The notes beneath the pieces are model-generated. The model did not search any database. It was given only the letters and a program-made list of their open reading frames with translations, and was not told where the DNA came from. Shown one piece after another: positions 54,360-64,000 of a DNA stretch of 64,000 nt; within the stretch, counting starts at the first letter, position 1, and each line of letters starts with the position of its first letter. The translations under genes and the position numbers were made by a program. The stretch comes from Byssothecium circinans (taxonomy: Eukaryota; Ascomycota; Dothideomycetes; Pleosporales; Massarinaceae): contig ML976990.1 of the NCBI GenBank assembly GCA_010015675.1, positions 988,209-1,052,208 on the forward strand, in the 5' to 3' direction.

Positions 54360-57300
54360 TCTCGAGAAGATGCGACTGCTACGACTTAATATATATTATT
54401 GCGTGTGCAGTCGTGCGTTTTCGAATCGATTTTTCGGTTTTTCTGGCATGTGTGTTAACTGCGGTACATGTAGTAAGTCATGGCAGACCGCAAATATACT
54501 GAAAAACTCCCACGTTGTCCGTTAGCAATGTTTCCATATCATGGTGGAGTAACAATGCAGCAACTAATATCTACAGAATATACTCCCTCCCACGCGATCC
54601 GTTTGAGCAATCATGATTGGATCAAGCGCCTGGATTTCTGTGTTGCTCTACGGCGATACAATGCGACCGAACAACAATGCGGGAGGGCATGCATTGTACA
54701 ACCCACAGCCACAATAACCAAACAACTGAATCAAGACGTTGAACTGAAACGGTCGGCCCCGGAGTGGCTCCAAGGACGAAGTATTGACTGCTATTTCCTG
54801 CAACGACCCGGGCTCTGCCTTGCACAGGGCGATACATTGTTCGAAGCGCTGCCGTCCATGTACGAGGACTGGTGAGTGGGTCCAAGTGTTGTCTAAACCA
54901 GCTGTCAAGAAAGTCAAATCACATTGGGGACTGCAGCCGGAGGAGAGCCATTGGATTGAAACGCATTTCCTCGTCGGCATACGAACCTCGATTATGTCAT
55001 CACAAGAGACACCCGCTCAGGTGTAGACAGGCGTCAAAGACGAGGTTGATGAACGTCTGCGCGATGGCGGTCAACGGAAATACCGACCCCCACAATAGCG
55101 GCTACGTTCGGGCCACGTTGTCAGCCTCGTTTGGGCGTGGTTCTGGCGTTGCGGAGAGCGACCGTTGTCAGTACGGATGAAGTCGGAACGCTTCATGGAT
55201 TCGTGTTGCCAGGGGTCGTACGTGTAGGAGAAAAAGCGAAGGTTTGTTAGTTTGAAGGCTGACGAAAAGTTGAAGGCTAACGAAAGGACTATCGCTGTTG
55301 ACTGCTGTCAAAGTATATCGAAGTCATGACTGACCCGATGACAGGTACACACAGGTGAGCGACTCCAGACGGGGCCATCACCACTATGGGCATGCACCAG
55401 ATCGCCCCTCCGATAACGCCATGAGCCCCAGATTTCCAGACTTGTGGCATCGCTTCAGAGACGCTTTAAATCCCGGCAACCCGGTGGTTTCGATGTCACT
55501 CCCGCTCTGTTCCCAGCAGGGTCCTGCCCAGCCTCTGCTGCAGGTACTGCCGCTCTTGCGACTCCATGGTGCTCGAAAATCTGAGGCCGTCTCATTCGTC
55601 GGCGCAAGGAATGGCCAGGAGGCTTCTGCGGCACCAGACGCGGGATGACCCGTTGTAGATGCTCGATAGTACAGCGGAGACGTCATGAGCCGGCGACAAG
55701 CATTTCTATTCATAGAGTAAAAGAGCGTCGTGTCCGGAATGAGGATTGGAAATGGCTGGGATGATTGATGGTGAACCAACGAGGTTCTGGAGAGGGCAAA
55801 CTTCCGAATCCAACGCTTGAGCAGAAGAACCTGTCTCATCAACTGTGTTCAACGGCCACTGCCACCATGAACTAAGCGTCTGAGGGTCCCTGATCTTCGA
55901 AGCTTCGAAGCCGTATCAAGGAAAGCATATCTTCAGCCCTAGAGCACGTGCGACACCATGCCTGATATGGAAGACGTAGACGCCCTATCTGTAATTGCAG
56001 ATCAAGGGTTCGTATCTTTCTTGACCTCATACACACTTCACATCGCCAGTGGCAACGTTTTGGTTTTTGCAGTCACCTGCAGTCCCATCCATTATTTATC
56101 TACAGTCACACTCTGGTTGACACGAAGCCTTCACAAAGAGAAGCAGGCCGTGGGCGCGCATTACGTTTGTGCATCAATCATCGGTAGCCAATCAAAAGCG
56201 TACGCTGGCCTTATCTCTGGGCGCAACAAAGTGTGGGGCGGCGCCGAAGATATTGCGGGGTGGCACTCACTATGCCGGACGCCGACATCGCTACCACCGA
56301 GACAAAGGCGACGGACTCGGACGGAGATGCTTGTCGTCGCTGCGGCTTTTTCAGGGGCAACCAGCTCGCATTATTCACATGGTGGGGTCGGCATTAACAA
56401 TTGTCGGGTCGGTAAAGGGGTAAGGAGAGAATTTGCAATGCGAGCGTCGTGGTTCGCGCGGTGAGACATGTACCATTTCTGATGGTCTTGCCCAGGGGCA
56501 CTTTTCTAGAAGCCGGCGATGAGCAGAGCGGCGGATACAGTGGAGACGATTGAGACTCTGCGTGGTCGACCAGCACGGATGGTCAAGCAGAAGGCTTCTC
56601 GACCCGGTGGAGCTGACGCTGAGCCTCCAAATTGCATATGTACGGTACGGTTCGTGATGCTCGTGTGAGACGAGCTGAGGTTACTTTCCACAGCCCCATG
56701 CTCGCGCGCCTCAAGCATGCATGCATGCGTATCGTGGAACTGCCTAGCCCAGGCACTGAGGTATTTGCGGGAATGAACGGAGGCCGCACTCATTATTGAG
56801 AAGAAAATTCGACACGAGCAAAAGAGAACGTCGACGAAATTGATTTGCGGCTGGAGGCCTCGGAAGGGTTGCTCTGACTACAAGAAATGGCTTTTTGAGG
56901 TTGAGGACCGTGTTGAGTGGCAGTACCGATGACGCTCGGGCCAGGCCTTATCTTATCGCCTTGCCACCCTGCGTTGCACCTGCGTCAGTCCCGATCCAGG
57001 GAACATTGCACCCAAACGGCGCGCGCGGAGGCAGGAATACACCACAGCGGTACCGCATCGAGGAATGGAACGAGGTGCACAGACTTGCGGTGTGCTTCTC
57101 GGTGAGAAACGGTGGTAAATTTAGCTCAGTCCAATTAATGAGCCATCAATAGTCTGCGGGCGACGCTGCCCGCAAACAAAGCGGTTGGGCACGGCCTGGA
57201 GACCCAAAGCAGTGACTGTTCTTTCAACCTCTCTGTTGCCGTCTATTATTCAATCGCAGAGGGCGGATAAGGCCCCCAGAGCGGTGGATAAAGCACCCCG

Positions 57301-57623
57301 GCAAGAAGCCCGCGTGTTTGGAGAAGCGTGAGCGCTTGATAGCCAGCCCACTATTATTTCTCATCCCACGGAGACGGGCGCCGAAAAGCCAAGCCAAGGA
57401 CCAGACGTTGACTATCTAGCATCTACCCTCACAGCCGCGCCCCGCCACACAGACCGAGACAGGAATCAAACCAGCAGCCTACTTAAGGGCCTACCCCCGG
57501 CCCTTATCGCACATCGTCTTCCTCACTTTCCCCTCCACTTCTTACACTCCACACTCGCCAGAACTCCCATTCCTGTTCCCCACCTCTTCTTCTTTCTGCT
57601 CTCACCATACACACACCGCAGTC
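54360..57623. other. 3.3-kb spacer upstream of glutamine synthetase
   Basis: No gene could be supported. A short direct repeat (TTGAAGGCT(G/A)ACGAAA twice, 17 bp apart) is at 55252-55284. The last 700 bases form the glutamine synthetase promoter with GATA motifs. Frames near 54480, 55355 and 55958 lack recognisable features. Confidence 0.4.
57266..57291 (+). promoter_or_regulatory. Paired GATA sites upstream of glutamine synthetase
   Basis: Two GATAA motifs on the plus strand (57266-57270 and 57287-57291), 21 bp apart, lie about 330-360 bp before the start codon; a reverse copy (TTATC) is at 57504-57508. Closely spaced GATA pairs are the preferred sites of AreA/NIT2-type nitrogen regulators, which control fungal glutamine synthetase genes. 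Confidence 0.5.
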
Positions 57624-59109
57624 ATGGTACGTTTCCACCGTGTCACCAATGCACATGGACACCGCAAGCTCACACGAGATAACAGGCTGAATCACCAATT
57701 CACTCCAACACCGCCAATGTAAGTCCCATTGCACTTTCAAATTCCGACTGCGATAGAATATCATTAACAGGTACCAGCTCGAGAAATACCTCCGTCTCCC
57801 GCAAAAGGGCAAGTACATCGCGGAGTATGTCTGGATAGATGGCTCGAACGGCGTGCGCTCAAAGTGCAAGGTGAGCACTCCCTCCGTTCCGATTTCTTCT
57901 TCCGAGTCTGCCCTTTGTTCCGCCGGAATGCTCGGCAAAGGCAACCCCACGATATGGCGAGGGGCAGGCGCGAGCCTACATCTTCATCTTCATCTGCTAA
58001 CTCGAGTTCGCCCAGACGCTCAGCAAGAAGGTTGAGAAGCTTGACGACCTCCCCGAATGGAACTTCGACGGCTCGTCGACTGGCCAAGCCCCCGGCAACA
58101 ACTCCGATGTCTACCTCCGCCCCGTAGCCTTCTACCCCGACCCCTTCCGCCTGGGTGACAACGTGCTCGTCATGTGCGAGACGTACATGTCGGACGGCAA
58201 GCCCAACAAGTACAACTTCCGCCACGATGCCGCCATTGTGCTGGAAGCCCACAAGGAGCACGAGTTCTGGTTCGGTCTGGAGCAAGAGTACACGCTCCTC
58301 GACGCCCAGGGCTGGCCATACGGCTGGCCCAAGAACGGCTTCCCTGCCCCCCAGGGCCCGTACTACTGCGGTGTCGGCACTGGCAAGGTCTTCTGCCGTG
58401 ACATTGTCGAGGCCCACTACAAGGCATGCATGTACGCCGGCATCAACATCTCGGGCACCAACGCCGAGGTCATGCCCGCTCAGTGGGAGTACCAGGTCGG
58501 TCCCTGCCCGGGCATTGACAGTACGTATTCCCCACAATCCTAAATAAATCCCGACTCTGCCCGAATCAATGCGCTAATACATACCAAACAGTGGGCGACC
58601 AGCTCTGGATGTCGCGCTTCCTGCTCCACCGCGTGGCCGAGGAATTCGGTGCCAAGGTCACCTTCGCCCCCAAGCCCATCCCCGGCGACTGGAATGGCGC
58701 CGGTCTGCACACCAACGTGTCGACCAAGGAGACGCGTGCGGAGGGCGGCATGAAGGCCATCGAGGCCGCCATGGAGAAGCTCGCCACCCGCCAGAAGGAG
58801 CACATGGCCGTCTACGGCGAGGACAACCAGCTCCGCATGACGGGTCTGCACGAGACGTCATCGTACGACAAGTTCTCCTGGGGCGTGGCTAATCGTGGCT
58901 CCTCGGTGCGCATCCCCCGTGCCGTCGCTGCCGACGGCAAGGGATACTTTGAGGACCGTCGCCCGGCTTCCAACGGCGACCCGTATCAGATCACGGGGAT
59001 CATGTGCGAGACTATGTACGGCAAGGTTGAGGGTGCGGATATTGCGCGCTTTGCGAAGGGTGCGCCGGGTGAGGAGCTGGAGATGATTGTCCCTGTTGCG
59101 AAACCGTAG
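57624..59109 (+). CDS. glnA: Glutamine synthetase, eukaryotic type (GSII), 383 aa
   Basis: Five exons: 57624-57626 (only the ATG), 57686-57718, 57778-57870, 58016-58520 and 58592-59109. The frame closes as [23 protein letters not shown]. Hallmarks in order: [94 protein letters not shown] and [20 protein letters not shown]. These include the metal-binding Glu residues, the ATP-binding His region and the ammonium/glutamate-binding Asp and Arg loops of GSII. It condenses ammonium and glutamate using ATP in the cytosol and is the main nitrogen-assimilation step. The three-nucleotide first coding exon is unusual but gives perfect family agreement. GATA motifs upstream suggest nitrogen control. Confidence 0.96.
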
Positions 59110-59703
59110 AGGAACCAACCCTGTCTTCCTCCTCATTCATCATTTACACCTCCTTCCCATCCATCTCGTCTATTGGACCTCCTCCACCCTCTTCGTACTC
59201 ACTCGGTACACACATTGTGCACGCCCATTTTGCGACTTCTTCTTCCTCTTCTTCGGATAAGAGAAAGCTTCCTCCTCCTCATACATAACCCCCCCACACC
59301 CCCCGAACCAAAGAGTTGGAACTAGGCGGAAAGTGACTGACTGACTGACTTGTCTTGGGTTGGTTGGGTTGGTTCCGACGCCATTTTGTAATGTTAGCAA
59401 GCCACTGGTAACTAGATAGAGATCGATATGAAAATGGAATGAAAAAAACAACATAGACTTAAAAGAAGCTAAAATCGCCCTTGTGTGTATGTGGTGTGGT
59501 GTGGTGATGTGATGAATGACATCTACATTATCCATATTTTAGATTTAATTTTCGAAAATCCGGGGTATACTTATAACTATAAATGAGTAAATGAATAAAT
59601 AAATGGCCTTTCCCAGCACCGCAGATGAGACAGAGATATAATATCACTCACGACATGAATAAAACACAGTACAGGTGTGTTAGCGGTCTCCCTTCCCCCC
59701 ACC
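59110..59703. other. Spacer between convergent genes
   Basis: The 594 bases hold the 3' ends of glutamine synthetase and MED1. A GACT run (four units, about 59334-59350) and AT-rich sequence near 59530-59610 are the only notable parts. Confidence 0.5.
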
Positions 59704-61791
59704 TCACCCTTTCAATACCTCCCGTCTCACCCACTCAACCCACACGCCAAAATCCCCACACACATCCAACGCCCTGCCCACCCTCCTCACCCCCTCCTCT
59801 TCTCCTAACGCCACGTCCTTGCGATCCGGCACAATGTTCTGCTCAAAGACGGTGAGGTCGCCGTTGAGTTGGACGTCCATGGCGATGCGGAGGGGAGGAG
59901 GGGTGTGCGAGGGCGTGGGGGAGAGGAGGGTTGCTAGGATGTCGGTGTGGTTTGGGTCTGAGGAGGCGGGGGCGGAGGATATGCGGGAGGGGTGGGGGAT
60001 GGTGGTTGTGAGGCGTGGGGTTGGGGCTGAGTAGGCGAGGGAGATGTCTATGTGGACATCTTCTTCTTCTGCCGTCTTTACGTCTCCCTTGCGGTTGGTG
60101 TCTGGGGTAAGAGGCGCTGCTAGCGGCGGCGATGTCTGTTTCCCACTCATCCCTATACCTATCCCTCCTACTTTTGGATCCTCGACGACCGCATCGACGA
60201 ACGTGTTCTGCAGCAGCGAAGTCGTCAATGCATACTGCCTCAGCATGGGTAATATCTCCACCAACTGTCTCGGATGCTGGAACGGCAGACTCTCCAATGT
60301 CCTCGAAAACTCCAGTTTAGGCACATACAGAGTATTCTTATGCCATTTCCATGCTTCCCTGCCGTCGGTATCGATGCTGAGAACACGCCGCGTGCTCGCT
60401 ATCTCAGGCGTGCTTCCGCCCGCCATGGCACTCATCCCCGGATCGGGATCCTGCGGCCGTAGCGCTAGGCCGATGAAGGTCGTGGCGCGCAGGTCTTCGG
60501 GATACTCGATACCGACGCTGTTGACGATGTTGGCGTAGACGGGGAGTGGGACGGCTAAGGGGGGGTTGAAGCGTGCTACGAAGCGTATGTTTGGGAGGCG
60601 GCCGGGGGCGTTGTCGATGGTCATTGCGTCGTGGTCGCCTGTTGCGCCGGCGGGGGAGTCGAGGTATGTGGGTTTTGGGTCTAGCCAGTCTATGGTCGAG
60701 GCGTTGTTGTTTAGGATGTTGTTGATTACGGCGGCGTCGGTGCCTTCGGGTGGTTTGGAGACTTCGATGTTTTCCGAGATCCAGGAAGGGGGGATGCGGA
60801 TTGGGCTGTACATTGACGAGGGCGAGGCTTCGCATTCTATGGTTAGCGAGTAGATTTTGTTGGTTTTCAGGTCCATGTCTTCTGGGTACGCGTCTTCAGT
60901 GGTATCGTTGGAGGATGTGTTTGCCTTCTCTTTGCTTTTTGCAGAGCCAGTTTGTTGGGTTTTCTTGGTGTTTAGGTATCGGCGATCCATCCAATACTCC
61001 AGACTCAACCCCAGACAAGTCCCAGCATTCATCCTAGGTCGGCCGCTCTTCTTACACAGCACCTCCCTCTCCGCCTTTATCTCCCTATCACCCACATCCT
61101 CGCCCCAAAGCGCCATCGCAATCTTCTTCTCATGCTCAAACAATTTCTTCAAGCTCGCATGTAGCCCGAAAATCGCCTTGAAGCATTGAACTCCCCCATT
61201 ATCGGCACTCAGCCTATCCATCCGCAGCAACTTATCCAAGTTCCCCGCAAACTGATCCAGCATGAGATTGACCTTGCTCTGGCCCGGTCGAGACGGCGTA
61301 AGGCTCTTGAACAAGATATTCGACCCAGAGTCTTTAAACGTCCCGTCATCGTCAGACGCCAGCTCGAGCTTCACGCTCTCCACACTGCCCTTGCGAATCG
61401 CAATATCGCACATGGCTTCGTTCCCAATCACCAAGGTGAGCACCACAGACCCATCACTCTCAACCGCACGTTCAAACTCCATGCCCTCTTTCCTGCACAG
61501 CGCGATTATGCCTTCTTCGCTCACCCGGCCGGGGCGTGCTTTCAGCATCTGTATGACGTTTTCGAGACGGCGTCGGCGCTCGTCTTCGTCGCCGCGTCCT
61601 AGCTGGCTCAGCCCGAGCTGGCTCATGCTCATCCCCATGCCCATGCTGCTCATGGAGATCCCCATGCCAATGCCGCCGTCAGTGAGCATGCTGAGGATTT
61701 GCGGGGAGTCGAAGTTGCTGCGTGGAGCGGGGGAGGAGAGCGCGAGGAGGTGCTTTTGAGGCGTGTTGGTGGAAGGCGTTGGTGTTGCCAT
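59704..61791 (-). CDS. Mediator of RNA polymerase II transcription subunit 1 (fungal Med1), 695 aa
   Basis: A single frame starts MATPTPSTNTPQKHLLALSS. Early residues contain a run of Met/Gly/Ser (MGISMSSMGMGMSMSQLG), then DERRRRLENVIQMLKARPGR and VSEEGIIALCRKEG, the entrance to the Med1 domain. DQFAGNLDKLLRMDRLSADN, CFKAIFGLHASLKKLFEHEK and NAGTCLGLSLEYWMDRRYLN follow, matching the filamentous-ascomycete Med1 family. Med1 belongs to the middle module of Mediator, bridging transcription factors and RNA polymerase II in the nucleus. The C-terminal half (beta-rich, with RFVARFNPPLAVPLPVYANI and VPKLEFSRTLESLPFQHPRQ) is less conserved. No intron is needed. Convergent with glutamine synthetase. 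Confidence 0.88.
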   Translation of the reverse strand: MATPTPSTNTPQKHLLALSSPAPRSNFDSPQILSMLTDGGIGMGISMSSMGMGMSMSQLGLSQLGRGDEDERRRRLENVIQMLKARPGRVSEEGIIALCRKEGMEFERAVESDGSVVLTLVIGNEAMCDIAIRKGSVESVKLELASDDDGTFKDSGSNILFKSLTPSRPGQSKVNLMLDQFAGNLDKLLRMDRLSADNGGVQCFKAIFGLHASLKKLFEHEKKIAMALWGEDVGDREIKAEREVLCKKSGRPRMNAGTCLGLSLEYWMDRRYLNTKKTQQTGSAKSKEKANTSSNDTTEDAYPEDMDLKTNKIYSLTIECEASPSSMYSPIRIPPSWISENIEVSKPPEGTDAAVINNILNNNASTIDWLDPKPTYLDSPAGATGDHDAMTIDNAPGRLPNIRFVARFNPPLAVPLPVYANIVNSVGIEYPEDLRATTFIGLALRPQDPDPGMSAMAGGSTPEIASTRRVLSIDTDGREAWKWHKNTLYVPKLEFSRTLESLPFQHPRQLVEILPMLRQYALTTSLLQNTFVDAVVEDPKVGGIGIGMSGKQTSPPLAAPLTPDTNRKGDVKTAEEEDVHIDISLAYSAPTPRLTTTIPHPSRISSAPASSDPNHTDILATLLSPTPSHTPPPLRIAMDVQLNGDLTVFEQNIVPDRKDVALGEEEGVRRVGRALDVCGDFGVWVEWVRREVLKG

Positions 61792-62259
61792 TGCTGCGGT
61801 GGTGGAGAGTTATCGGGGTCGCAGTTTAAGGTATAGAGTTGCGCTTGGAGTTTATGAGAGTGGCGCTACCGTTGGTTTAAGTGAGTGTGCATTGCGGGGT
61901 GAGTGGGAATGTTGAGCAAGGTGCCGTCGCGCTTGAAGTTGGAGCTTACGCGAGTCATGTCTTGGCATTAATCAAAGCTTAGATGTCATGATCTGTGGAA
62001 GTGGATCAGTCACACTGGCGCGCAGATGAGTTCTCGATGGGCAGGTGCGCTTGTGGGGAGAACACCAATTATTTATATAGATAGGTTTTATTTGAAATTC
62101 GTGGGCTTAGGGTTTGCAAAACTCAATTTACTCCTCCAACCTCAAAAAGTCAGTAGGGAAACGGGGTATCATATATCGGGGTATCATATATCTCCAATCT
62201 TCAAAGAAACAACCCAATGAACGCCATACCATAGCCACCCCAATGCAAACCACCAACCT
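61792..62259. other. Spacer between co-oriented MED1 and the Cys/His protein gene
   Basis: The 468 bases include the MED1 promoter. A short direct repeat (GGGGTATCATATAT twice, about 62164-62192) is present. No gene is seen. Confidence 0.5.
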
Positions 62260-62758
62260 TCAGTCCAGCTCAATAAACTCCCCATCCTCCTCCCCCAACT
62301 CCTGCACTTTCCCCCTCCCCTTCGACGCCTTCACGCCACCACCCCTCTTCCCCCTTGCACTTCTTCCATTCGCCTTGCCCCTTCCACCCCCCTTTCCCAC
62401 CTCGCTCGCCGTATCGCCTTCCTCCGGCGTGACCATATCCTCATCTAGCAGCATCCGGTCGCCGTCCAACACCCCCCGCGACGACTGCGTGTACCCGATC
62501 TCCCGCAAGCGCTTGAGAGGCCTCATATCATTGTCTTGCAATCGCTGCTGCTGTAACTGCCGCTGTCTCTTGTCACTAGCTTCCTGCTCCCAGCGCTTGC
62601 GGATCTCGTCTTCCTCTCTGTTTTCCATGGCGTGGAAGGAGGCGTGGTGGCCGCAGCCGTCACATTCGTAGCTTGAGGAGCTCTAAACATTGTGTGTTAG
62701 CATGTTTCTTCGTCATATATGTGCAGATTGGTGCCTTCTGCTGTACTTGAGCTACCAT
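62260..62758 (-). CDS. Small basic protein with N-terminal Cys-x2-Cys / His motif, ~145 aa
   Basis: The main exon 62682-62260 encodes SSSSYECDGCGHHASFHAME and NREEDEIRKRWEQEASDKRQ, then a Gln/Arg/Leu helix, a Gly/Lys/Arg-rich stretch and an acidic end (EEDGEFIELD). Cys-x2-Cys followed by a His cluster suggests a small zinc knuckle. The long charged helix and the Arg/Gly-rich region fit a nucleic-acid-associated or nuclear role, but no function is known to me. The start is uncertain: ATG at 62758 (MVAQ) spliced by GTACAG ... TTTAG is the simplest frame-preserving choice, with a CTAAC branch site. A longer N-terminus from ATGs near 62845 reads the same frame. Confidence 0.6.
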
Positions 62759-63730
62759 GGTAGCATGGGTGGGACGTGAAATCGATAGAGCTGGAGAGGA
62801 CTGCGTACCTTGAGCGGATGCAACATGAATCTTAAACATGCGCATTTTGGGGACAGGACGGATTGGCGGAAGTTGCATTGGCCCCGCGGAGGTACATAGT
62901 TCATTTGGCTCCAGACGTCGGGGGCGTTCATGTTGTCTGGAAAAAGTCTTCCGGTGCAGCTAAGGCGGTGCGTACGCGTTTTCCTTGTTGGGTTGGCGGT
63001 GACAGTAATCGCGGGGTGATTTGTCAGGTCTATGGGTCCATTATTATTGTGAGGAAAGTTTGCTTGGAAAGCGGCGTGAAAGCAGATGAATTGCTTAGCG
63101 CAAACGCGGTAATGACCCGCACTCACGTGATAGATAACATCTAGGGCCATTTAAGCTACAGCTATGTAGGCTTACATCACCTCCAGGGTCCTTCACCGCC
63201 CACAAACATCGAACAGCACATAACTTCCGTAATCTGGCCGCAAATCGGGTTCCACCCGCAGGTTCGATGAACGAAAAGTTTCCCCTTATGGCATAAGCTT
63301 CACGAAGATTTAGAATCTTCTCGAATTCACTGTGGGCATTCACTAGCCGAGCAGTCACGAACTCCACCATGCTGAAACCTACCCCAATTGCTTCGTCCAG
63401 TCAAACCCTCAGTGGTTAAAGCTTCGCAGGGTTAGCTACCGGTACTGCGGTGTCGGGGGGCACAGCACAGGCTGACTGAGAATTACGAGCAAAGAAGGCT
63501 TCCAGACTGCTCGGAACGAATAAGCTACAGTAGCCGGCGGAGTGAAAGCTTTCAGACAGTGAGGAGTGTGGAATATTGCCGCCGAACGTGTGATCCCCTC
63601 TGGCGCGGGGTAATCTGTGGGGCCAGCTCGACACAGTTTCAGTTATCTCGTTGATCTTCAGCACCCCGCACTGCAACACTCTTCACTCCATCAATCATAA
63701 CCCTTCTCCAAATTCTTCTCCCAAATCACA
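62759..63730. other. Divergent upstream region, no gene seen
   Basis: The 972-bp spacer between the Cys/His protein gene and the GFA-domain gene lacks a supportable coding frame. It must hold both promoters. Confidence 0.45.
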
Positions 63731-64000
63731 ATGGCTCAAGCCGGAGGTTGCCTTTGCGGTGAGGTCCGCTACCAGGTCGAGGGTGAGCCTGTCAAGAAGG
63801 TATGTTGGTAACTTCGTGAGCGTCGTGATACCAGTTGACGGCTTCCAGGCCCTCTGCCACTGCGCCGACTGCCGCAAGCAGAGCGGCTCGACCTACAGCA
63901 CCAATGCCATCTACAAAGAATCCGACCTCAAGGTGACGAAGGGTACGCCCAAGGAACATGCCACCAAGGCTGACAGCGGCAATATCATCGCCTCCCACTT
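63731..64000 (+). CDS. GFA/CENP-V (DUF636)-domain protein, N-terminal part (cut by window end)
   Basis: Exon 1, 63731-63799, and exon 2 from 63849 to the window edge are joined by a 49-bp intron. The product reads MAQAGGCLCGEVRYQVEGEP, then ALCHCADCRKQSGSTYSTNA. The pattern CLCG...CHCADCRK is the zinc-binding core of the glutathione-dependent formaldehyde-activating enzyme-like fold (GFA/CENP-V family). Members are small cytosolic proteins (usually 130-160 aa); the few tested act on small thiol or aldehyde adducts. About 73 residues are visible. The ATG follows CACA and no upstream in-frame ATG is near. Confidence 0.9.

Noticed and set aside
55958..56464. A 168-codon plus-strand frame with a hydrophobic N-terminal part
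   Set aside because: No family resemblance; hydrophobic stretch lacks flanking charge pattern; not supportable without expression data.
62863..63144. A 93-codon plus-strand frame upstream of the GFA-domain gene
   Set aside because: No domain, poor start context, and it overlaps the likely promoter and 5' part of the minus-strand Cys/His gene.

Overview
The window is nuclear DNA of a filamentous ascomycete (Pezizomycotina, probably Dothideomycetes; the class is inferred). Genes are compact and broken by many short GT..AG introns, mostly 45-230 bp, with CTAAC/CTGAC-type branch sites. The families are fungal: a fungal CorA-like transporter, RACK1, U1-C, fungal Med1, a mimitin homologue and an Mgr3-like TPR protein. 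Most genes lie in alternating or divergent pairs. No tRNA, rRNA, transposase or CRISPR array was recognised. One 161-base run of N sits inside an intron.

Layout. 1-413 (+): 3' end of a beta-propeller glycosidase-like gene. 1298-6045 (+): a seven-exon CorA-like Mg2+ transporter-domain protein of about 1422 aa. 6997-8534 (+): an F-box-like protein. 9647-11483 (+): peroxisomal dienoyl-CoA isomerase ending in SKL. 11720-12992 (-): RACK1, whose 193-bp third intron carries a U24-type C/D snoRNA. 13716-14708 (+): NmrA-like oxidoreductase. 15208-16065 (-): U1-C. 16559-18621 (-): CH/calponin-repeat actin-binding protein, divergent from 18974-19879 (+), a complex I assembly factor. 20279-21400 (+): F-box-like protein. 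21768-22749 (-): exons of an unidentified, possibly broken gene. 22960-26211 (-): a three-domain protein (isochorismatase-like, AlkB-like, GST-like). 27188-28786 (-): SRAP/HMCES. 29155-30557 (+): Mgr3-like TPR protein.

From 30558 to 38161 there is a 7.6-kb stretch with no convincing gene. Its left half holds a degenerate tandem array with a period of about 185 bp and a purine-rich top strand; its right half is AT-rich. Genes resume with 38162-41129 (-) a secreted GH3/PA14 glycosidase, 41713-43729 (+) a D-lactate dehydrogenase-type FAD oxidase, 44538-48556 (-) a 1323-aa protein of unknown function, 49942-50890 and 51663-52846 (-) a tandem pair of cupredoxin-type membrane proteins, 54042-54359 (-) a small Cys-rich ORF, 57624-59109 (+) glutamine synthetase, 59704-61791 (-) Mediator subunit 1, 62260-62758 (-) a small Cys/His protein, and 63731 to the end (+) a GFA/CENP-V-domain protein cut by the window edge.

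Most genes are unrelated housekeeping or secreted functions. The clearest functional grouping is a nucleic-acid-damage pair: the AlkB-like fusion protein next to SRAP/HMCES, on the same strand. The most unusual items are the fusion protein, whose isochorismatase part has lost two of three catalytic residues, the ~185-bp satellite-like array, and the intronic U24 snoRNA. Splice sites were placed by eye from GT/AG signals and reading-frame continuity, so all exon borders are predictions.
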